DNA of 64,000 nucleotides from Microbacteriaceae bacterium (GTDB taxonomy: Bacteria; Actinomycetota; Actinomycetes; Actinomycetales; Microbacteriaceae). The stretch lies in NCBI GenBank assembly GCA_027491295.1, contig JAIXWK010000003.1, forward strand, positions 248,001 through 312,000, in the 5' to 3' direction. Positions 33,227 to 44,400 of the stretch are shown piece after piece (positions within the stretch are counted from its first letter, which is position 1; each line of letters begins with the position of its first letter). The notes under the pieces are model-generated. The model was not told the DNA's origin. It searched no databases and worked only from the letters and a program-made list of their open reading frames with translations. Position numbers and translations under genes: made by a program.

Positions 33227-35079
33227 AGCGAAAGTTTACCTCCGGTAGAAGCAACCAGCCCTCCACCCTCGACCCTGATTGATATTGGGCCCTGTGAATC
33301 GGACCTCAGCACCTTCGCACCCAAGCCGTAAAGCAGCGACAGCGTCTTGGGTGAAGGATGTCCGTAGTCATTTCCCTGCCCCACGGAGAAGATCGCAACA
33401 TCTGGCTGAATCAATTCATGCAACTGATCCGACTGATCCTTGGACCCGTGATGCGCAACCTTGAGTACCAGTGGCTTCTCTCGCAGGACCCAAAGTTGGG
33501 GCCAAGAATGCCGCAACAACCTCTGCTGACCAGGCTCCCCTAAATCGCCAAGCGTTAGAACACTGAATTCTTGAAGGTCAAAAGTCATCACGACCGATGC
33601 GTTATTTGAATCCTCAGCCTCAAGGGCATTGGATGTCGGGCTTAGAACCGACCACTGCATTCCCCCAAGCTCACCTGTCATTCCTCGATGCCCAATCTGA
33701 ACTGAATCCGCTGACCTTGATAACACCTCAGACACCAAACTCACTAGCGGCCGGTCATCTTTGAAGCCTGAAATCAGAACCAGGCCTGCAGTTCTGTTTC
33801 GCATTGCACCCGCTATTCCGCCAATGTGATCTGCATCAAAGTGAGTTAGCACCAAGAGATCAATCCTTGCGATTCCAAGGCTCTTTAAGCAATTGTCGAT
33901 GGGCTCATCTTCGCGGCCGACGTCGATTAGTGCGATTTGTCCTTGGCTACGAATCAGGAGCGCATCGCCCTGACCGACGTCGCAATTTAGAACCTGCCAG
34001 CCCTGATGGAATGATGACTGTCGATTTATGTCTGTTACAACCCATGCAATCGGTATCACAAAAACGGAAACAAAGATTGCGCCGAGAAGGCGCATATGGG
34101 GTTGTTTTGAGATTGCAAGCATGGTCAATCCCAAAACCAACAGCACGCTAAACCACACGCCGGTGGGTCCTGGCAACATTGGCACTCGAGTAAGCGGTAG
34201 TTGACTTAGGTGGTTTGCAACAACCTCAATCCACCAGGTTCCAAATGATGCAATCAGGGACAAGAGCTTTGCGAGTGGTGGGAAGAACGCGGCCGCCAAC
34301 ACCGCGAGAATTCCTAAAACAGTCACTGGCGCGACAACCAACTCCACGGCCAGATTTGCAAGCACTGAATAGAGCGGAATTGAAGGCTGAAGGATTAGTA
34401 GAACCGGCAAGGTATACAACTGAGCCGCTATAGAGGCCGATATTCCTATCGACAACCAAGTCCCAAGTCTGGGCTCAAGCCATTCATGCAGGCGGCCTGC
34501 AAGAAGCAGCAACCCTAAAGTCGCAAACGCCGAGAGCGCGAAACCGATGTCTACCGCAAGCCCTGGGTCAATAAGCAATAGAAGCAAGACTGCCCACGAA
34601 AGTGGCATCAACGGATGAACTTTTCGTCCAAGCCACCAACCCGCTAACACAAAAGCCGCCATGGCTCCGGCTCTTAGAACACTGGATTCAGGGCCAACTA
34701 AAACTATGTAGCAAGCAATAGCTATATAAGAAAGTGCGAATCTCCAGGATCTGCCAAAACCCAGCATTGATGCGGTAAGAAAAACAGCAGCCGCAACAAT
34801 CGCAAGGTTTGCTCCACTTACCGCAACCAGGTGAGTAAGGGAAAGCTCCTTCATGTTTTCAGCCAATGCTTCGCTGATCAAGCCACGCTCACCAATAGCT
34901 AGTCCACCAACTAAGCCAGCGCTGTCCTGAGTTACTCCGGAGAGATTGAACAGGAAATTGGCTCGAAGCTCTTCAACAGCGTCAAACTTAGGAAAGCTCA
35001 CCTTCAGGCTGGATTCCAGGCCCTCTTTTGCCGTAACCCAGATATAGAGCCAAGTGAGCCCAGCTAGGAATGGGATCAC
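33223..35079 (-). CDS. comEC: ComEC/Rec2-family competence protein
   Basis: HLVAVSGANLAIVA competence domain and metallo-beta-lactamase-like domain (LTHFDADHIGG, VAHHGSKDQ). Confidence 0.9.
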   Translation of the reverse strand: MIPFLAGLTWLYIWVTAKEGLESSLKVSFPKFDAVEELRANFLFNLSGVTQDSAGLVGGLAIGERGLISEALAENMKELSLTHLVAVSGANLAIVAAAVFLTASMLGFGRSWRFALSYIAIACYIVLVGPESSVLRAGAMAAFVLAGWWLGRKVHPLMPLSWAVLLLLLIDPGLAVDIGFALSAFATLGLLLLAGRLHEWLEPRLGTWLSIGISASIAAQLYTLPVLLILQPSIPLYSVLANLAVELVVAPVTVLGILAVLAAAFFPPLAKLLSLIASFGTWWIEVVANHLSQLPLTRVPMLPGPTGVWFSVLLVLGLTMLAISKQPHMRLLGAIFVSVFVIPIAWVVTDINRQSSFHQGWQVLNCDVGQGDALLIRSQGQIALIDVGREDEPIDNCLKSLGIARIDLLVLTHFDADHIGGIAGAMRNRTAGLVLISGFKDDRPLVSLVSEVLSRSADSVQIGHRGMTGELGGMQWSVLSPTSNALEAEDSNNASVVMTFDLQEFSVLTLGDLGEPGQQRLLRHSWPQLWVLREKPLVLKVAHHGSKDQSDQLHELIQPDVAIFSVGQGNDYGHPSPKTLSLLYGLGAKVLRSDSQGPISIRVEGGGLVASTGGKLSL

Positions 35080-35657
35080 AACGTCAAGTCTTTAGAGATC
35101 TTCGCGTATAGCTTGTCGCCGATTCCTGAGACATCTTTTAGCTGGGTCAAATCAGAGAATGAGCCAATTGACTCGCGGTGTTCAATGATTCGTGAGGCCA
35201 TCGCAGGACCTACTCCTGGCAATGACTCGAGCTGCTCCAGAGTCGCGTTATTGAGAGAGATGAACTGTGAATTGGTCCCGCCTGAACTCACCTGTGATTT
35301 GTCCAGAACGACAATCTGCTCGCCATCAGAGACCATTCGAGCCAGGTTCACACTCTGCTCAAATGCTGAGGAGGTCATGCCGCCCGCCAGCTCAATGGCG
35401 TCTTCAACCCTTGATCCAACCTCCACCGCATAAAGTCCGGGCTTTTTGACCTCACCAGCGACGTGCACAAATATTTGACTGCCTACTTGGCTTGATTCCG
35501 ATGCGATGTCACCGACATAACTTAGATCTAGCTTGTTGGCCTGGTTTTCGGAACTAAAGGATGTGCCAAGCAAATAGAGAACAGCCACAGCCAATGCGCC
35601 AACCACAACTTTTTGGCTTAGCGATAAAGCGGTTAGCCAGTTCATAACTTTCTGCAT
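35076..35657 (-). CDS. comEA: ComEA-family DNA-binding protein
   Basis: N-terminal TM, SLBB segment, NNATLEQLESLPGVGPAMASRIIEHRE HhH motif. Confidence 0.9.
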   Translation of the reverse strand: MQKVMNWLTALSLSQKVVVGALAVAVLYLLGTSFSSENQANKLDLSYVGDIASESSQVGSQIFVHVAGEVKKPGLYAVEVGSRVEDAIELAGGMTSSAFEQSVNLARMVSDGEQIVVLDKSQVSSGGTNSQFISLNNATLEQLESLPGVGPAMASRIIEHRESIGSFSDLTQLKDVSGIGDKLYAKISKDLTL

Positions 35658-35721
35658 GCAGCAAGGATGAAGTTAGGTTCAATGAGCCCAGTGGGCTCTG
35701 TCCCAATCGGTGGAAAAGTAG

Positions 35722-38199
35722 TTACTTGGTGGCGATGTTCACAAGTTTTGGAGCGCGAACAATCACTTGAGCGAGCTCTTTATCGCCGATAGCTCGCTTT
35801 ACAGCCTCAGAGTTCAAGGCAAGTTCCCTTAGGTCTTGCTCTGAAATGTTTGAGGGCACCTCAAAACGGTCTCGAAGCTTTCCGTCGACCTGCGCAATTG
35901 CAACGACTGAATCCTCAACCAAAAGCGAAAGATCAGCTTCTCTAAACTGCGCGAGAGCAACACAAGGCTGGTGTCCCAGTAGCGACCACATGTCTTCAGA
36001 AGCGTAAGGTGCAAATAGTGACAGTGCCTTGGCTAGCTCTTCTGCGCCTTCACGGACCGCTGGATCCTTAGGTCCGCATCCCGAGTCAATCGCCTTTCGA
36101 AGCGCGTTGGTTAGCTCCATAGCTTTGGCGACGCCGACGTTGAACTTGAACGACTCGATAGCTTCTTTGAATCCTGCTAGGAATGTGTGGGTGGCTTTGC
36201 GCACCGTTGCATCGCCAGTGGTGACATCTATTCCGGAATCGGAATCTACATCCTGGGCAATTCTCCACGCTCGGGCAAGGAACTTAGAGCTTGCGCCAGG
36301 CGATACGTCGGCCCAGTCGATGTCGTCCTCTGGTGGGCCAGCGAACGCCATGGTTAGACGAATGGCATCAACACCGTGCTCATCCAGCTGCTCGGAGAGC
36401 CTTACAAGGTTTCCGCGCGACTTACTCATTGCCGAGCCGTTCATCAAGACCATGCCCTGGTTTAGCAATCTGGTGAATGGTTCTTCGAAATCGATCAGCC
36501 CGATATCGTGCAGCACCTTGGTGAAAAAACGAGCGTAAAGCAGGTGCAGAATCGCGTGAGTTACACCACCAACATATTGGTCAACCGGTGCCCAATCTTT
36601 GGCAGCTTGAGGGTCAAATGCAAACTCTTCGCTGGTTGGGTTTAGGTAGCGCAGGAAATACCAGGAGCTATCTACGAAGGTGTCCATGGTGTCGGAGTCG
36701 CGCCTGGCTGGCTTGCCACACTTAGGGCAGGAAACATTCACCCAGTCGCTTGCGGCACCAAGTGGTGAGGTGCCCTTCGGTGATAGGTCCAATCCAGCGC
36801 TATCCGGAAGTTCAACCGGTAGCTGATCCTGAGGAACCGGAACCTCACCGCAGGACTCACAGTGAATAATCGGGATTGGGGTGCCCCAGTAGCGCTGACG
36901 AGAGATCAGCCAATCGCGAAGCCGGAAGTTCTTGGCCCCATTGCCAACCTTGCGCTCTTCGATGATCTCGATTGCCTTAGCGATGGCAGCTTTTTTAGAT
37001 AAGCCATTTAGTTCGCCGGAATTGATTATCACTCCGTCGCCAGATGTTGCAACTCGGGATACCGACGGTAGTTCATCGCCGGTATCGACCACGTCAATCA
37101 CCGGAAGATCTAGTGCGTTGGCAAACGCCATGTCTCGATCATCGTGTGCAGGAACCGCCATGATGGCTCCGGTTCCGTAATCTGCCAGAACATAGTCCGA
37201 TGCCCAGATTGGAATTCGAGCACCGCTGAGTGGATTGATCGCGAAGCGGTCCAAGAAGACCCCGGTCTTCTCGCGATCGGTGGACAAACGCTCGATGTCA
37301 TTGGACTGCTTGACGTTATCCAGGTATGCCTGAAACTGCATCCGGGTGGCAGGTTCTGCCATGGAAGCCAGTTCGGCAGCCAAATTACTGTCGGCTGCAA
37401 CGACCATAAATGTTGCACCGTAAAGCGTGTCTGGACGGGTGGTAAAGACGCTTAGGCGCTCTTCGCGACCTTCGATCTCAAAGTCAACATTGGCACCCTG
37501 TGATCTTCCGATCCAGTTGCGCTGCATGGTCAGCACCTTGGCTGGCCAGTTTCCCTCGAGAGTGTCTAGGTCATCCAGTAGGCGATCTGCGTAATCGGTT
37601 ACCTTGAAGTACCACTGGGTAAGAGCTTTTTTGGTGACCTGAGAGTCGCAGCGCTCACAAAGCCCCTGCACAACCTGCTCATTTGCCAATACGGTTTGGC
37701 AACTTGGACACCAGTTCACATTTGAGTTCTTGCGATAGGCAAGCCCACGCTTATAAAACTCTAGAAACAGCCACTGGTTCCAACGGTAGTAGAGCGGATC
37801 GCAAGTTTGTAGCACTCGATCCCAGTCGAAGCTGGATGCATAGCGACGCATCGAAGACTTTTGCTGATCGATGTTTTCGTAGGTCCACTTGCGAGGATCT
37901 AGGCCACGCTTGATTGCCGCGTTCTCGGCAGGAAGTCCAAAGGCATCCCAACCAATTGGGTGCATCACGTTAAAGCCCTTTTGTGCCCAGTAGCGAGCAA
38001 CCACATCGCCCAGTGCATAAGCCTCGGCGTGACCCATGTGAAGGTCGCCCGATGGGTATGGAAACATGTCAAGGACGTACTTCTTTGGACGCGCATCATC
38101 AGGGCTGGCAGAGTTGAATGGCTTTTGCTCATCCCAAACTGGAAGCCACTTATCTTGAATGGCGTGGAAGTTGTACTCAGTGCTCAATGAAAACCTCAA
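35722..38199 (-). CDS. leuS: leucyl-tRNA synthetase
   Basis: [17 protein letters not shown] and SAMSKSRGN motifs. Confidence 0.96.
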   Translation of the reverse strand: MRFSLSTEYNFHAIQDKWLPVWDEQKPFNSASPDDARPKKYVLDMFPYPSGDLHMGHAEAYALGDVVARYWAQKGFNVMHPIGWDAFGLPAENAAIKRGLDPRKWTYENIDQQKSSMRRYASSFDWDRVLQTCDPLYYRWNQWLFLEFYKRGLAYRKNSNVNWCPSCQTVLANEQVVQGLCERCDSQVTKKALTQWYFKVTDYADRLLDDLDTLEGNWPAKVLTMQRNWIGRSQGANVDFEIEGREERLSVFTTRPDTLYGATFMVVAADSNLAAELASMAEPATRMQFQAYLDNVKQSNDIERLSTDREKTGVFLDRFAINPLSGARIPIWASDYVLADYGTGAIMAVPAHDDRDMAFANALDLPVIDVVDTGDELPSVSRVATSGDGVIINSGELNGLSKKAAIAKAIEIIEERKVGNGAKNFRLRDWLISRQRYWGTPIPIIHCESCGEVPVPQDQLPVELPDSAGLDLSPKGTSPLGAASDWVNVSCPKCGKPARRDSDTMDTFVDSSWYFLRYLNPTSEEFAFDPQAAKDWAPVDQYVGGVTHAILHLLYARFFTKVLHDIGLIDFEEPFTRLLNQGMVLMNGSAMSKSRGNLVRLSEQLDEHGVDAIRLTMAFAGPPEDDIDWADVSPGASSKFLARAWRIAQDVDSDSGIDVTTGDATVRKATHTFLAGFKEAIESFKFNVGVAKAMELTNALRKAIDSGCGPKDPAVREGAEELAKALSLFAPYASEDMWSLLGHQPCVALAQFREADLSLLVEDSVVAIAQVDGKLRDRFEVPSNISEQDLRELALNSEAVKRAIGDKELAQVIVRAPKLVNIATK

Positions 38200-38217
38200 A
38201 ACATCTAGGGTAGAAGG

Positions 38218-39492
38218 TTACCAACGCACGGCGGCAGAAAGGGCACTAACCAGTGCTTGAGCCTTGATTTGTATCTCCTGGTGTTCCGCCTCGGGCTCTG
38301 AACCGGAGGTGATTCCGCCGCCGATTCCGATTGTGACCCTCCCAGACTCAAATACCGCGGTCCTTATAACCATGCCCAAATCCAAGTTGCCATTGCCGCC
38401 AACCCAGCCAAGAGCTCCCGAGTATTCCCCGCGCTCTGATTCCTCTAGGTCGGAGATGATCTCCATGGCCCTAAGTTTTGGCGCTCCGGTCATAGAGCCG
38501 CCAGGGAAAAGCGCAGCGATTGCCTGAGAGGTGCTGACGCCCTCGCGAAGCTTCCCGCTGACATCGGAGACCAGTTGGTGAACCGTCGAATAGCTTTTTA
38601 CCTTTAGTAGATCGCTAACCAGGATCGACTCTGGTGTGCAGATTACCGATAGGTCATTGCGAACCAGATCTACAATCATCAGGTTCTCAGCGCGTTCCTT
38701 ATCGCTCTCACTCAGCTCTGCGGCTAATTGTGCATCTAAATCTTTATCCTCAGATCTCGGCCTGGTTCCCTTGATCGGACTCGAGGTTGCGGTCTGAGCG
38801 TCGATAGCTAAAAAGCGCTCTGGAGAGATGCTGACGAAAGATTTGCGGCCAACCCGAATAAAGGATGCGTAGGGAGCGGGGTTTTGCCGGCGCAGTCTTA
38901 GGAAATAGGACAGCTCATCGCCGAGGTATTCACCAACCAACCGGGTGGTTAGGCAGAGTTGATAAACATCACCCTTTGAGATGTGCTCCTTGGCGACTTC
39001 AATCTTTTGCTGATACTGGTCTTTGCTGTCTTCGCAAATCAACTCTGTGCTGGTGGCGGCCTGGTTATGAAGGGTGTAACTCGCAGAATCGCCGCCGATT
39101 AGGGCGAGCCGCAATAGCGCTGCATGGTGCCACTGGTCGAAATCGGCCCTGGTTTCAAAGCGGCCAATAAAGTACAAACGCTTTTTGGTGTGATCGTAGA
39201 CAAAAGCTCGGTCAACCTTGAGCCAATCCCCCGAGCCAGAAAACTCTTCAGCGTCCGAATAATGCATTACTCCGACCAGCATTGGTCGGAATGAAAAGGG
39301 AAGTTCTAGATCGTCAAAACTTTCGTCCAGATCTATTTCTTGGCTTGGATACCCAATACCCATTATCGAGAACGGCGAGGTTGGGTGATGCTGCCTATCT
39401 AGCCAGAAAGCATTTGGTTGGTGGGCAAAAACTGAGCAAAAAATATCTTGAGCTGAGGTCCAAGATTGCAAAGATTCGCAATACAGCGGCAT
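38218..39492 (-). CDS. pabB: aminodeoxychorismate synthase component I / anthranilate synthase-like
   Basis: PGGSMTGAPKLRAMEIISDLE chorismate-binding motif; ATG 39492 has AAGGAGGT upstream. Confidence 0.85.
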   Translation of the reverse strand: MPLYCESLQSWTSAQDIFCSVFAHQPNAFWLDRQHHPTSPFSIMGIGYPSQEIDLDESFDDLELPFSFRPMLVGVMHYSDAEEFSGSGDWLKVDRAFVYDHTKKRLYFIGRFETRADFDQWHHAALLRLALIGGDSASYTLHNQAATSTELICEDSKDQYQQKIEVAKEHISKGDVYQLCLTTRLVGEYLGDELSYFLRLRRQNPAPYASFIRVGRKSFVSISPERFLAIDAQTATSSPIKGTRPRSEDKDLDAQLAAELSESDKERAENLMIVDLVRNDLSVICTPESILVSDLLKVKSYSTVHQLVSDVSGKLREGVSTSQAIAALFPGGSMTGAPKLRAMEIISDLEESERGEYSGALGWVGGNGNLDLGMVIRTAVFESGRVTIGIGGGITSGSEPEAEHQEIQIKAQALVSALSAAVRW

Positions 39493-39511
39493 TGGACCTC
39501 CTTCAGGCACC

Positions 39512-39519
39512 TAATCTAG
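39512..39519. promoter_or_regulatory. predicted bidirectional -10 core between pabB and the class IV aminotransferase gene
   Basis: TAATCTAG reads TAATCT on + and TAGATT on -, at suitable distance from both starts. Confidence 0.4.
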
Positions 39520-39524
39520 TTCAG

Positions 39525-40301
39525 ATGAGCGTAGCTGGCGATTTCTACCAATACCGCGACAAGGAGCTTTGTCGCGTTGATGCCACACTCAGTGAAGCCC
39601 TAACCGTTGCAGACAGCTTTCTAGTACGAAACGGCCGAGTAAGGGCCTTGGATCAACACTTCGCAAGATTTCGGTCCTCAATATTCGACGATGAAACCCA
39701 AGGCGAGCTAGCGCCTTTTTTTGAATCACTGAAACTGCTTATTCCAACCGAGGGCGACTGGTTTCCGAGAGTGGAATATCGCGACCAACTCCCGGCTGGA
39801 GAGCGTTTGGTGTTTCGCCTGAGGGAATCACCGGAGCGAACCGAATCGCTCAGCCTTTGGAGTAGTGACGAGCCAGATCCAAGAAAGCAGTTCCAGATCA
39901 AAGGCCCAGACCTTTCTATCTGCCAGCAGATCAGACGTCGGGCAAACCTCAATGGAGCGGACGAGGCGGTATTGCTCAGTGAATCTGGGCACGTCGCCGA
40001 TGGAGCACTGAGCTCAATTGTTTGGTGGCGAGACGACGTGCTTTACGGGCCAGATGATTCCACCAACTGGCTGCCTTCGATTACTCGAAACTTGGTTTTT
40101 GATCTGGCGAATCAAGCCGGCTATGAAACTGCCACCGAGCGGGCGACCCCGCAGCAGCTTTTGGACTGCGAGGTTTGGAGTCTTAGTTCGCTGCAGGGCA
40201 TTCGCTATGTCACCGCCTGGGATGGTGTGCAGCTTGCTCCGCCGAGATTTGCCGGTTCTTTCGTGAAGCGACTGGAACTTTTGGCTCAACCAATCAGCTG
40301 A
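39525..40301 (+). CDS. class IV aminotransferase (aminodeoxychorismate lyase-like)
   Basis: SFLVRNGRVRALDQHFARFRSS and DEAVLLSESGHVADGALSSIVWWRDD; start at ATG 39525 in the divergent gap. Confidence 0.75.
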   Translation: MSVAGDFYQYRDKELCRVDATLSEALTVADSFLVRNGRVRALDQHFARFRSSIFDDETQGELAPFFESLKLLIPTEGDWFPRVEYRDQLPAGERLVFRLRESPERTESLSLWSSDEPDPRKQFQIKGPDLSICQQIRRRANLNGADEAVLLSESGHVADGALSSIVWWRDDVLYGPDDSTNWLPSITRNLVFDLANQAGYETATERATPQQLLDCEVWSLSSLQGIRYVTAWDGVQLAPPRFAGSFVKRLELLAQPIS

Positions 40302-40366
40302 GTCGCATTGGTTGTGACAGGATTCTCGATATCAAAATTCGATTCGAAGGCTGGGACTGATTAGTT

Positions 40367-41074
40367 ATGTGCGGTCGATTTGTAATTGCAAAGACCACGG
40401 ACATGATTACAGAGCTGTTTGAAATAGATGAATTGGAAACCGATTCAGATTTCAGAAGCTTCAACGTTCCCCCAACCACTCAGATCCCCATGATTGTGGA
40501 GCGTGAAATTGACGGAATGCCATCCAGGCAGCTGCACTCCGCCCGCTGGGGACTTATCCCAAGCTGGGCAAAGGAAGTCTCAACCACGCCGCTGATCAAC
40601 GCCAGAATCGAATCTGTGCTGGATAAGCCAAGTTTTCAAGAGTCAGCGCTCTCCAAGCGCTGTGCAATCCCAGCCGATGGCTATTTCGAGTGGCAGAGCA
40701 CGATTGCCGATAGCAAGGTTCCCTACTTCATTTATCCAAGCGAAGGGATGCTGGCCTTCGCCGGTATCTATTCGTGGTGGCGAAACCCAGCCAAGGCTGC
40801 GGATGACCCAACCAGGTGGGTATTGACCGCATCGCTTCTAACCAAAGAGTCCGCTCCAGAGTTGGCCCAGATTCACAACCGCAACCCAGTGATGCTCTCC
40901 GAGGAGAATCTCAGCGCTTGGCTTGCCCCGGATTACCAGACCACCGCTGAGGTGTTGGCTGCGCTGAGCGATGAATCTGATGAGGTCGCAGCAGCGCTTG
41001 AATACCACGCTGTTTCTAGCGCCGTTGGTTCGGTTCAGAACAATTCCGCAGAACTTATTGCCAAAGTTAGCTAA
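40367..41074 (+). CDS. SOS response-associated peptidase (SRAP; YedK/HMCES-like)
   Basis: MCGRFV catalytic Cys2, RWGLIPSWAKE, NARIESV, RCAIPADGYFEW. Confidence 0.93.
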   Translation: MCGRFVIAKTTDMITELFEIDELETDSDFRSFNVPPTTQIPMIVEREIDGMPSRQLHSARWGLIPSWAKEVSTTPLINARIESVLDKPSFQESALSKRCAIPADGYFEWQSTIADSKVPYFIYPSEGMLAFAGIYSWWRNPAKAADDPTRWVLTASLLTKESAPELAQIHNRNPVMLSEENLSAWLAPDYQTTAEVLAALSDESDEVAAALEYHAVSSAVGSVQNNSAELIAKVS

Positions 41075-41080
41075 CTCATT

Positions 41081-41108
41081 TTGAAAATGTCGGTGCCACC
41101 AATACACT
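41081..41108 (+). promoter_or_regulatory. predicted promoter of the DUF6504-like/dnaE2 operon
   Basis: TTGAAA-16 bp-TACACT immediately upstream of the SOS box. Confidence 0.5.
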
Positions 41109-41117
41109 TCTAAGTAT

Positions 41118-41133
41118 TCGAACATTTGTTCGA
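41118..41133. promoter_or_regulatory. LexA/SOS box
   Basis: TCGAAC-ATTT-GTTCGA, exact match to the actinobacterial consensus TCGAAC-N4-GTTCGA. Confidence 0.9.
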
Positions 41134-41152
41134 TTTGCGAGAGGTTTGGGGA

Positions 41153-41440
41153 ATGCGACTAGAGGAAATTACCGGCGTGATGCTGGATTTTGACGGTGCT
41201 CCAGTTGGCTTTAACTATCAGGGGAAATCGTTCCTGGTGGCCTCCAGACCGGTCCGCTGGTATTCCAGAAGATTGTGGTGGGAAGATGCTGCTGCGGCCC
41301 CCAAAGGGGCTGGAGCTGCTCTTTTAGAGGTGGAGATGTGGCGCTTGTGGGCAGCAAGCGGGGATGTTCGCTTTTTCTTCGAGCTCAGCCACCAACAACC
41401 AGATGATCGCTGGGAAGTGAACCAACTCAATAGCCAATGA
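41153..41440 (+). CDS. DUF6504-like small protein, first gene of the SOS operon
   Basis: MRLEEITGVMLDFDGAPVGFNYQGKSFLVASRPVRWYSRRLWW; ATGA overlap with dnaE2; family named from memory. Confidence 0.6.
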   Translation: MRLEEITGVMLDFDGAPVGFNYQGKSFLVASRPVRWYSRRLWWEDAAAAPKGAGAALLEVEMWRLWAASGDVRFFFELSHQQPDDRWEVNQLNSQ

Positions 41441-44400
41441 GTTTTACCCACCTAAACGTATCTTCTGCATTTTCTGCCCACTACGGAGTCACTAGACCCG
41501 AACGTCTGGCTATTGCTGCCAAGGCGATGGGGTTTGATGCACTAGCCGTAACCGATCGAGATGGACTTTACGGAGCCATAAAACACATAGGTGCCTGTGT
41601 TCAGCTCGGCATCTCCCCGATCATCGGAGTAAACCTAAGGGTTGTGGATTTTGGCAGGGTCACCATCCTTGCTCACGGCCATGACAAAGGTATGGGTTGG
41701 GCTGGACTGTGCCGGATCATCTCTGCCGCGCAAACCGGGCGTGGAAAGCAAAAGAACATTGCTATCGATCTAAAGACGCTGGCCGAGCTAAGTAGGCACT
41801 GCACCATCTTGATAGGTGCCGAGAATATCGTTTCAGAGTCGGTGATTATCAATCCCGAACTGGCAAGACGGCGCCTTAGTGAACTGCAAAGCGAGCTTTC
41901 ATCCCCCGGTCAATTGGCAATCGAGGTGGTCACCCACCTAACTCAGCCCGGGGCTGCGCTATCGATTGAGCACGCCAGGGCAATGTTGGAGCTGGCGCGA
42001 ACCAGCAAATTGCCGAGCATATTGAGTAACGCCGTTAGGTACTTGGAGCCGGATGATGCCGTAACCGCGGATGTCTTAGATTCGGCGAGATTACTTGAGC
42101 CACTTGGGTTATTTGCACCGCAACCAAATGCTCAAGCATGGCTTAAGCCCAAATCCGAGATGGTGAGGTTGGCTCTTGAAATAACCGAAGACCCAAAGGG
42201 TTCAATTGAGCTATTGCGAAGCACCGCGAATCTGGCAGACCGCTGTCGATTGGAACCTGAGTCTGATTGCGGTTGGGGAAAACCTAAGACCCCGGAACAG
42301 TCAGCGCTTGGGATAACCGGCAACCCGTTTGAGGTGCTCTGGCAAAAAACTCACAGTGCCATTCATTGGCGCTACCCAAATGCACCGGCGGCAAAACTCG
42401 CCGAGATTCAACACCGCCTGAGTAAAGAGCTAATTGCGGTGAATCAGCTGGGATTTGCCACCTACTTCCTAACCGTTGCGGATGTGGCCCAGATGATTCG
42501 GGACATGAGCATTCGAATTGCAGCTAGAGGTTCTGGTGCCGGCTCGCTAATCAACTACCTGCTTGGAATCTCCGGGGTTGATCCAATCAGCGAGGGCTTG
42601 CTGTTTGAAAGGTTTCTATCTACCGAGCGCTCTACCCTGCCGGATATCGACATCGATGTCGAGTCGGCCCGTAGGCACGATATCTACAAGGCCATATTCC
42701 GCCGCTACGGTGGCGACCGAGTAACGCTGCTTTCGATGCAATCCACATACCGAGGACGCGGAGCGGTTAGGGATTCGGGACTCGCCCTTGGGATCGAAGA
42801 GGATCGAATTGATGAGATCGCCAAGAACATCTGGCGCTTTTCAGCCCGCAGCTTTCGCGAGGCAATGGCCAATAAGCCTGAGCTCGAGCAGTTTGCCAAA
42901 CAATCAACCGAAGATAGAAAACTGAATCTGCTGGTGGATATCACTCAGCGTTTGGACAGGCTGCCAAGACACATCTCGATGCACCCGTGCGGGGTGATTT
43001 TAGGAAACAGCAATCTATTGAATCTGACTCCGACCGAACCAAGTGGAGTGGGGCTGCCGATGAGTCAGTTCGATAAAGACGATATGGATCCAATGGGTTT
43101 TCTCAAACTCGATGTTCTCGGGGTCAGAATGCAATCAGCCATGGCATACACGATTCAGGAGATAGCCAGGGTTAGTGAAAAGGCCGTGGACCTAGATTCG
43201 GTTGATAGAGCAGACCCCGAGGTTTACAAAACCATTCGGACAACCAACACCCTGGGTATGTTCCAGATCGAATCTCCGGGTCAGCGAGAACTCACCGGAA
43301 AGCATCAGCCAACCAAATTCAATGACCTCACCCTGCAGATTTCACTGTTTCGCCCAGGTCCGATGAAGGGCAACATGATTTCGCCATACCTTGATGGCAG
43401 ACATGGTTTCCGCGAACCGGATTACATTCACCCTGATCTCAAGCCGATTCTGGAGGAAAGCTACGGGGTGGTGGTATTCCACGAGCAGTTGATGCGAATC
43501 ATGCAGGTTATGACCGGCTGCACGCTGGCTCGCGCCGATGAGCATCGCAGGCAGTTAGCCAAGCCGGAAAGGTCCGTGAAAATTGGTGAATACTTCAAGA
43601 AATCGGCTGCCGCCAGGGGCTACTCCAAAGAGGTGATTGAAAGAGTTTGGTCGATCATCGAAGGCTTTGGTTCGTTTGGGTTCTGCAAGGCTCACGGTGC
43701 CGCCTTTGCGCTCCCGACCTACCAGTCGGCTTGGCTCAAGACTCATCACCCCACCGAGTTCATAGCGGGTCTACTCACCCACGACCCAGGCATGTATCCC
43801 AGACGTTTGCTGCTGGCAGAAGCCAGAAGGCTCGGAGTCAAGCTACTGCCGATAGATGTGAACTATTCAACCGATGAATATCGGGTTGAGCGAATCGGTG
43901 AGCAGATCGGCGTCAGGATGGCGCTGTCCGACATAGCCGGCATCTCGAAGCCGGAACTTGAACGCATCAAGGCCCAGCAGCCCTTTGTAAATCTTGGCGA
44001 CTTCTACCTAAGGGCTAGGCCTTCGAGACGAACCCTGAGCCGGCTAGCCCTAATTGGTGCACTCGATACCCTTGCCAAGATCACGCCGCAAACCGACAGC
44101 AACCGCGGTGACCTGATGGTTCGAATAAGACAGCTAAGTGCTAAGGCTGCTCCGAAACTTGATCTGAACCAGATGGCATTTGATTTTGATGCCGAGGCGC
44201 CACTTGGCAAAGGTGGTCACAAGCCAAGCAGGCAGGAGCAAATCGAGCAGGAGTTATCAATCACCGGAATGGAGATATCCGGTCACCAGATCGAACAGTT
44301 CCAGCAGATGCTCGATGAGATGGGCGTGGTGCGGGCTAGCGAACTTATTTCGCTTCGCAGTAACACCGAGGTGCTAATTGCCGGGGTGAGAATCGCGACT

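Noticed and set aside
40316-40366. Possible second LexA box upstream of SRAP (TTCGATTCGAA)
   Set aside because: Does not fit TCGAAC-N4-GTTCGA spacing
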